NCBI RefSeq assembly: GCF_009725985.1
Contig: NZ_RCNR01000047.1
Coordinates: forward strand, 1 to 37,167
Direction of reading: 5' to 3'
Length of the DNA stretch: 37,167 nt
Source of the DNA: Zobellia amurskyensis
Lineage (GTDB): Bacteria > Bacteroidota > Bacteroidia > Flavobacteriales > Flavobacteriaceae
Shown here: one piece after another, positions 35,415 to 37,167 of the stretch
Position numbering within the stretch: the stretch's first letter is position 1
Layout of the letters: each line of letters starts with the position of its first letter
Position numbers and translations under genes: made by a program
Notes under the pieces: generated by a model
What the model was told of the DNA's origin: nothing
Seen by the model: only the letters and a program-made list of their open reading frames with translations
Databases searched by the model: none

Positions 35415-35588
35415 TTAGGACGGTTTCAAAAAAGGCTCTAATATTTTAGCTAAAAAGCTAATTCCAATAATCGCTAAAATACTACCTAGAATATACCAGT
35501 CTTGGGCGTAGTAATACACCGCTCCGCTTATGCCAAATAGTGTAATAAAAATGTCAATGTAGATATTACCTTGTATTAGTTTTTCCAT
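35415..35588 (-). CDS. Small two-helix membrane protein
   Basis: A 57-residue protein from ATG at 35588, beginning MEKLIQGNIYID, with two hydrophobic segments (IFITLFGISGAVYYY and ILGSILAIIGISFLAKIL). The frame extends to a GTG at 35633, adding 15 residues without membrane character, so the ATG is preferred. It is convergent with the PA14 sulfatase. I do not recognise the family. The membrane character and clean reading frame make it a plausible gene, but its small size keeps confidence moderate. Confidence 0.5.
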   Translation of the reverse strand: MEKLIQGNIYIDIFITLFGISGAVYYYAQDWYILGSILAIIGISFLAKILEPFLKPS

Positions 35589-35718
35589 GAGACCAGGTTT
35601 AAAACAATAGTTAGTAAAAAGACCGTATGCCACTGTAAGCTAATGCATTGTGTGCTTGTCTCTAAGTTAGTATATATTTTTCAAATAGAAAAATGGAAAT
35701 GGTACTCTGGCAATAGTT

Positions 35719-36219
35719 TTAAGATTTTGGGAGGTATGCTCCCTTGGCTACAATATCTTTTAAGATAGCAGTGATTCTATTTTTTATGGATATTATACCT
35801 ATTCCAAAAACGAGTCCAATAAGTAGTAAGCTGACTATGATGAGCTTAAAATCCAATCTGATTTCAGGAATAAAAAGTAGCGTAAAAAAAAAGGTAAGAC
35901 CAACACCAACAGCTATAAAAATTAAATGTTCTAAACTGGTAATGCTTTTAATTTCAATTTTGTGATTAGGGAGCTCTAGGAGCTCAATACGCCCTTTTCT
36001 TAAGATTCTCATTCCAGCCCTTTCATTATCTCCGGAATGCGTAGTAAATCCAACGGGAGAAGTGAAACTAACGCCGGTATCATACTTCTCTGTACGGAAA
36101 TTATGATTTTGAAGAACGGCCTGTGTAGATGAAAATAGTTTGTCAGAAGTAACCTGAAAGCTATTTAGGTCATCTATATGTTGCTGTTGAGAAAGTTCTA
36201 ATGTGAAAATAGGCTTCAT
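35719..36219 (-). CDS. Hypothetical membrane protein with two C-terminal helices
   Basis: A 166-residue protein, not recognised. The first 95 residues are soluble and polar and have no signal peptide. Two transmembrane segments follow at about 99-118 (LIFIAVGVGLTFFFTLLFI) and 125-145 (KLIIVSLLLIGLVFGIGII), then a basic tail ending GAYLPKS. The arrangement suggests an inner-membrane protein with a cytoplasmic N-terminal domain. It is on the minus strand with the two neighbouring small genes, spaced by 130 bp or more, so co-transcription is uncertain. No link with the glycan locus is apparent. Confidence 0.65.
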   Translation of the reverse strand: MKPIFTLELSQQQHIDDLNSFQVTSDKLFSSTQAVLQNHNFRTEKYDTGVSFTSPVGFTTHSGDNERAGMRILRKGRIELLELPNHKIEIKSITSLEHLIFIAVGVGLTFFFTLLFIPEIRLDFKLIIVSLLLIGLVFGIGIISIKNRITAILKDIVAKGAYLPKS

Positions 36220-36444
36220 TGCACTTTCGGTTTAAAAAGCGGGAGGAGTTATGCTTATAACGCTACTGTAATACCCCCAATGTTTTTATTAAAAGTCGAA
36301 AAATAAATCTTTTTACGCTTGTCCTAAAAGTATGATATTTCGTACAATATTACAAAGTGCTATAAATTGAAAACACAGAAAGCAGTAGCGGGTTTATAGG
36401 TTTACATAGTTTCGAACCTCCGTTTTTGCAAGGCTTTATAAACA
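36220..36444. other. Non-coding gap between the membrane-protein and PepSY-like genes
   Basis: Together with the terminator at 36445-36475 this fills the gap of about 308 bp. I see no supported gene, RNA or promoter. On the minus strand near 36410 GGAGGTTCGAA recalls a tRNA T-arm, but the matching stem is absent. Confidence 0.4.
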
Positions 36445-36475
36445 GAAAATAGCTAGGGTAGGCCTAGCTATTTTC
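36445..36475 (-). terminator. Intrinsic terminator after the PepSY-like gene
   Basis: A perfect 13-bp stem (36445-36457 with 36463-36475, 5-nt loop) built of gaaaatagctagg and its complement. Read on the minus strand, it lies about 50 bp after the PepSY-like stop and ends in ATTTTC. Its symmetry would let it work on either strand. Confidence 0.65.
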
Positions 36476-36527
36476 ATGATTTGTACGTCTCTTTTTGTTT
36501 AGGTCGTACTATAGGAATATACGATTA

Positions 36528-36992
36528 TTAGTCGTTGTCAACTCTGATAAAATCTCCGTTCATTTCAAATTCCAGTTCAACATCGTTGTCCAATTCTACT
36601 TGTTGGTGGTTGAGTTCCAACTCCCAATCGGTAATGAAGTTATTAGGGTAGTTTGTAGACGCATACTCGCGTATAGCTTCCGGTAGTACCGTATCGGGAA
36701 GTTTTGATGCTCCGTCTATATCAACAATGTCCATATCGCTATTGAACTCCAAACTGGTGTTATCGCTTAAACGCACGTCATAGCTTACTAGGTCGTTTTC
36801 CGTTTCTTTCTCCGTTTCAACTATGGAGTTGTCGCCGAAATGTGTGGTGATGTACGTCTGGATTGTTTCAGGTGTCTCCGCTTCGCTTAAATAGGTTTCA
36901 TTGGAATTGCTGTCGTCATCATCGCTACATGAGGTGAAAACGGTTAAAAATGATGCCATTGCGATTACGGGAATTTTTACGGTATGTTTCAT
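36528..36992 (-). CDS. PepSY-like domain lipoprotein
   Basis: From ATG 36992 this gives 154 residues starting MKHTVKIPVIAM, with the lipobox VFTSC placing the lipidated Cys at residue 22; that spacing decides the start. The frame is open to 37046, with another ATG at 37019, either of which would lengthen the n-region. After an Asp/Ser/Asn-rich linker (SDDDDSNSN), two similar halves follow: ETIQTYITTHFGDNSIVETEKE with SYDVRLSDNTSLEFNSD, and EAIREYASTNYPNNFITDWELE with ELEFEMNGDFIRVD. This duplicated pattern matches PepSY-like periplasmic proteins (DUF2874 type). Role unknown; probably surface or periplasmic. Confidence 0.75.
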   Translation of the reverse strand: MKHTVKIPVIAMASFLTVFTSCSDDDDSNSNETYLSEAETPETIQTYITTHFGDNSIVETEKETENDLVSYDVRLSDNTSLEFNSDMDIVDIDGASKLPDTVLPEAIREYASTNYPNNFITDWELELNHQQVELDNDVELEFEMNGDFIRVDND

Positions 36993-37167
36993 AGGGGTGT
37001 TTTTAATTAATTTTTTCATTTTCATAATCATTTTTAAGCTGTTCAATCCTATAGATTGAACTGGCTCTGTCTACATTTTATAAGGTTTCAATTAAATTAT
37101 GGAGCAAACTTAGGAGCTAAATCTGGAAAGAATTGGGAATAGAACTGGGAGTTGTTCTAAAGGTTTT

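Noticed and set aside
36395-36420. tRNA-like fragment (GGAGGTTCGAA on the minus strand)
   Set aside because: Only the T-loop resembles a tRNA; the T-stem does not pair, and no acceptor or anticodon arm can be built around it.

Overview
The window looks like chromosome of a marine Flavobacteriaceae bacterium (Bacteroidota), of the Zobellia/Maribacter/Cellulophaga kind. The basis is two SusC/SusD pairs, a hybrid two-component system (HTCS), many S1-type sulfatases, moderately AT-rich DNA, and a textbook Bacteroidota promoter (TTTG-N20-TAnnTTTG) in front of upp. Genus assignment is inference. The main content is a polysaccharide utilisation region for a sulfated, probably L-fucose-containing glycan. 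It continues beyond the left edge, where a sulfatase gene is cut.

Layout. (1) 1-8259: the 3' part of a sulfatase with a strong terminator, then SusC/SusD and a second sulfatase. (2) 8492-14865: a catabolic operon for the non-phosphorylating L-fucose route: L-fuconate dehydratase, SDR, FAH-family diketo-deoxyfuconate hydrolase, a second SDR resembling L-fucose dehydrogenase, the FucP symporter, and an FMN L-lactate dehydrogenase that would oxidise the lactate released by the hydrolase. (3) 14888-16851: three genes unrelated to glycan use (a lipoprotein, thioredoxin, uracil phosphoribosyltransferase). (4) 16938-22633, minus strand: a sulfatase and a 1365-residue HTCS. (5) 22961-29124, divergent from the HTCS: a second SusC/SusD pair and a sulfatase, closed by a terminator. 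(6) 29344-35358: an SGNH esterase, a sulfatase, a GH30 glycosidase broken by an in-frame TGA, and a sulfatase with a C-terminal PA14-like domain. (7) 35415-36992, minus strand: two small membrane proteins and a PepSY-like lipoprotein, probably outside the locus.

How the genes fit together (inference). The HTCS senses an oligosaccharide in the periplasm and switches on the neighbouring SusC/SusD. The two SusC/SusD systems import sulfated oligosaccharides. Six sulfatases, all with a formylglycine-type Cys, and an esterase strip sulfate and acyl groups. FucP takes up free L-fucose, and the cytoplasmic pathway turns it into pyruvate plus L-lactate and then a second pyruvate. No fucosidase, fucanase, sulfatase-maturating enzyme or fuconolactonase lies in the window.

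The most notable oddities are the TGA at 31885-31887 inside the only glycoside hydrolase, and the SDR at 11519-12307, which has Ser and Asn where the Asn and Lys of the usual SDR catalytic tetrad should be. Others are two clear dyad-symmetric elements upstream of the two susC genes, and the completeness of the fucose-to-pyruvate gene set. No CRISPR array, rRNA, tRNA, insertion sequence or integrase was seen.
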